Below are positions 5,490 to 5,508 of a stretch of 5,508 bases of DNA, piece by piece; position 1 is the first letter of the stretch, and each line of letters opens with the position of its first letter. Under the pieces are notes generated by a model that was given only the letters and a program-made list of their open reading frames with translations, was not told where the DNA came from and did no database searches. The translations under genes and the position numbers were made by a program. This stretch comes from an uncultured Ruminococcus sp. (GTDB lineage Bacteria; Bacillota; Clostridia; Oscillospirales; Acutalibacteraceae): contig CACXGJ010000180.1 of NCBI GenBank assembly GCA_902767125.1, positions 1 to 5,508 on the forward strand, written 5' to 3'.

Positions 5490-5508
5490 GTGAAAACCGT
5501 TATTGAAA
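5490..5508 (+). CDS. Start of an unidentified gene, 3'-partial (possibly element-encoded)
   Basis: GTG at 5490 opens a frame (VKTVIE) that runs off the window. It follows AGAAAGG (5480-5486) by 3 nt, which is short; TTG at 5503, behind AGGTG (5488-5492), is an alternative. A strong promoter upstream supports a real gene. Its place at the interrupted exporter suggests a recombinase, transposase or regulator of a mobile element. Six residues cannot identify it. Confidence 0.35.

Overview
The window looks like chromosomal DNA of a low-to-moderate GC Clostridia bacterium, most likely a gut or rumen Ruminococcus-type member of the Oscillospiraceae. That placement is inferred from strong GGAGG-type ribosome binding sites, tight operon packing, and the gene set: a VTC-domain protein, a DUF4956 membrane protein and a Cthe_2159-like surface beta-helix protein. 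No taxonomic search was possible. All recognised genes are on the + strand.

Left part (1-4296): four genes separated by only 16, 19 and 12 nt, each with its own ribosome binding site, form one apparent operon that starts upstream of the window. They are the 3' part of a membrane sensor histidine kinase homologue, a VTC (polyphosphate polymerase-type) domain protein, a DUF4956 integral membrane protein, and a secreted lipoprotein with a regular 21-22-residue beta-helix repeat. The kinase has glutamine where the phospho-acceptor histidine should be, so it may be a pseudokinase. One possible reading is a membrane module in which a non-canonical sensor controls a cytosolic VTC enzyme, a membrane partner and a cell-surface calcium- or polysaccharide-binding protein. 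The joint function is inference.

Middle (4297-4449): an intergenic control region. An AT-rich hairpin follows the lipoprotein stop. A promoter then leads into a leader RNA with a long terminator-like hairpin directly upstream of a MATE exporter. Its position, its terminator architecture and the loop sequence TGCGTAAGTCCGG suggest a guanidine-IV (mepA-motif) riboswitch; this is recognition from memory, not a covariance-model hit.

Right part (4450-5508): the MATE exporter gene reads normally through about eight transmembrane helices, then breaks off after the conserved GYNMG stretch, at about 5400. There the sequence switches abruptly to very AT-rich DNA: 14 G/C in the 80 bases 5401-5480. This DNA carries three successive inverted repeats, a strong sigma-A-like promoter and the first codons of another possible gene running off the window. 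This looks like one end of a mobile element, or another rearrangement, that interrupted the exporter gene; the element itself lies outside the window.
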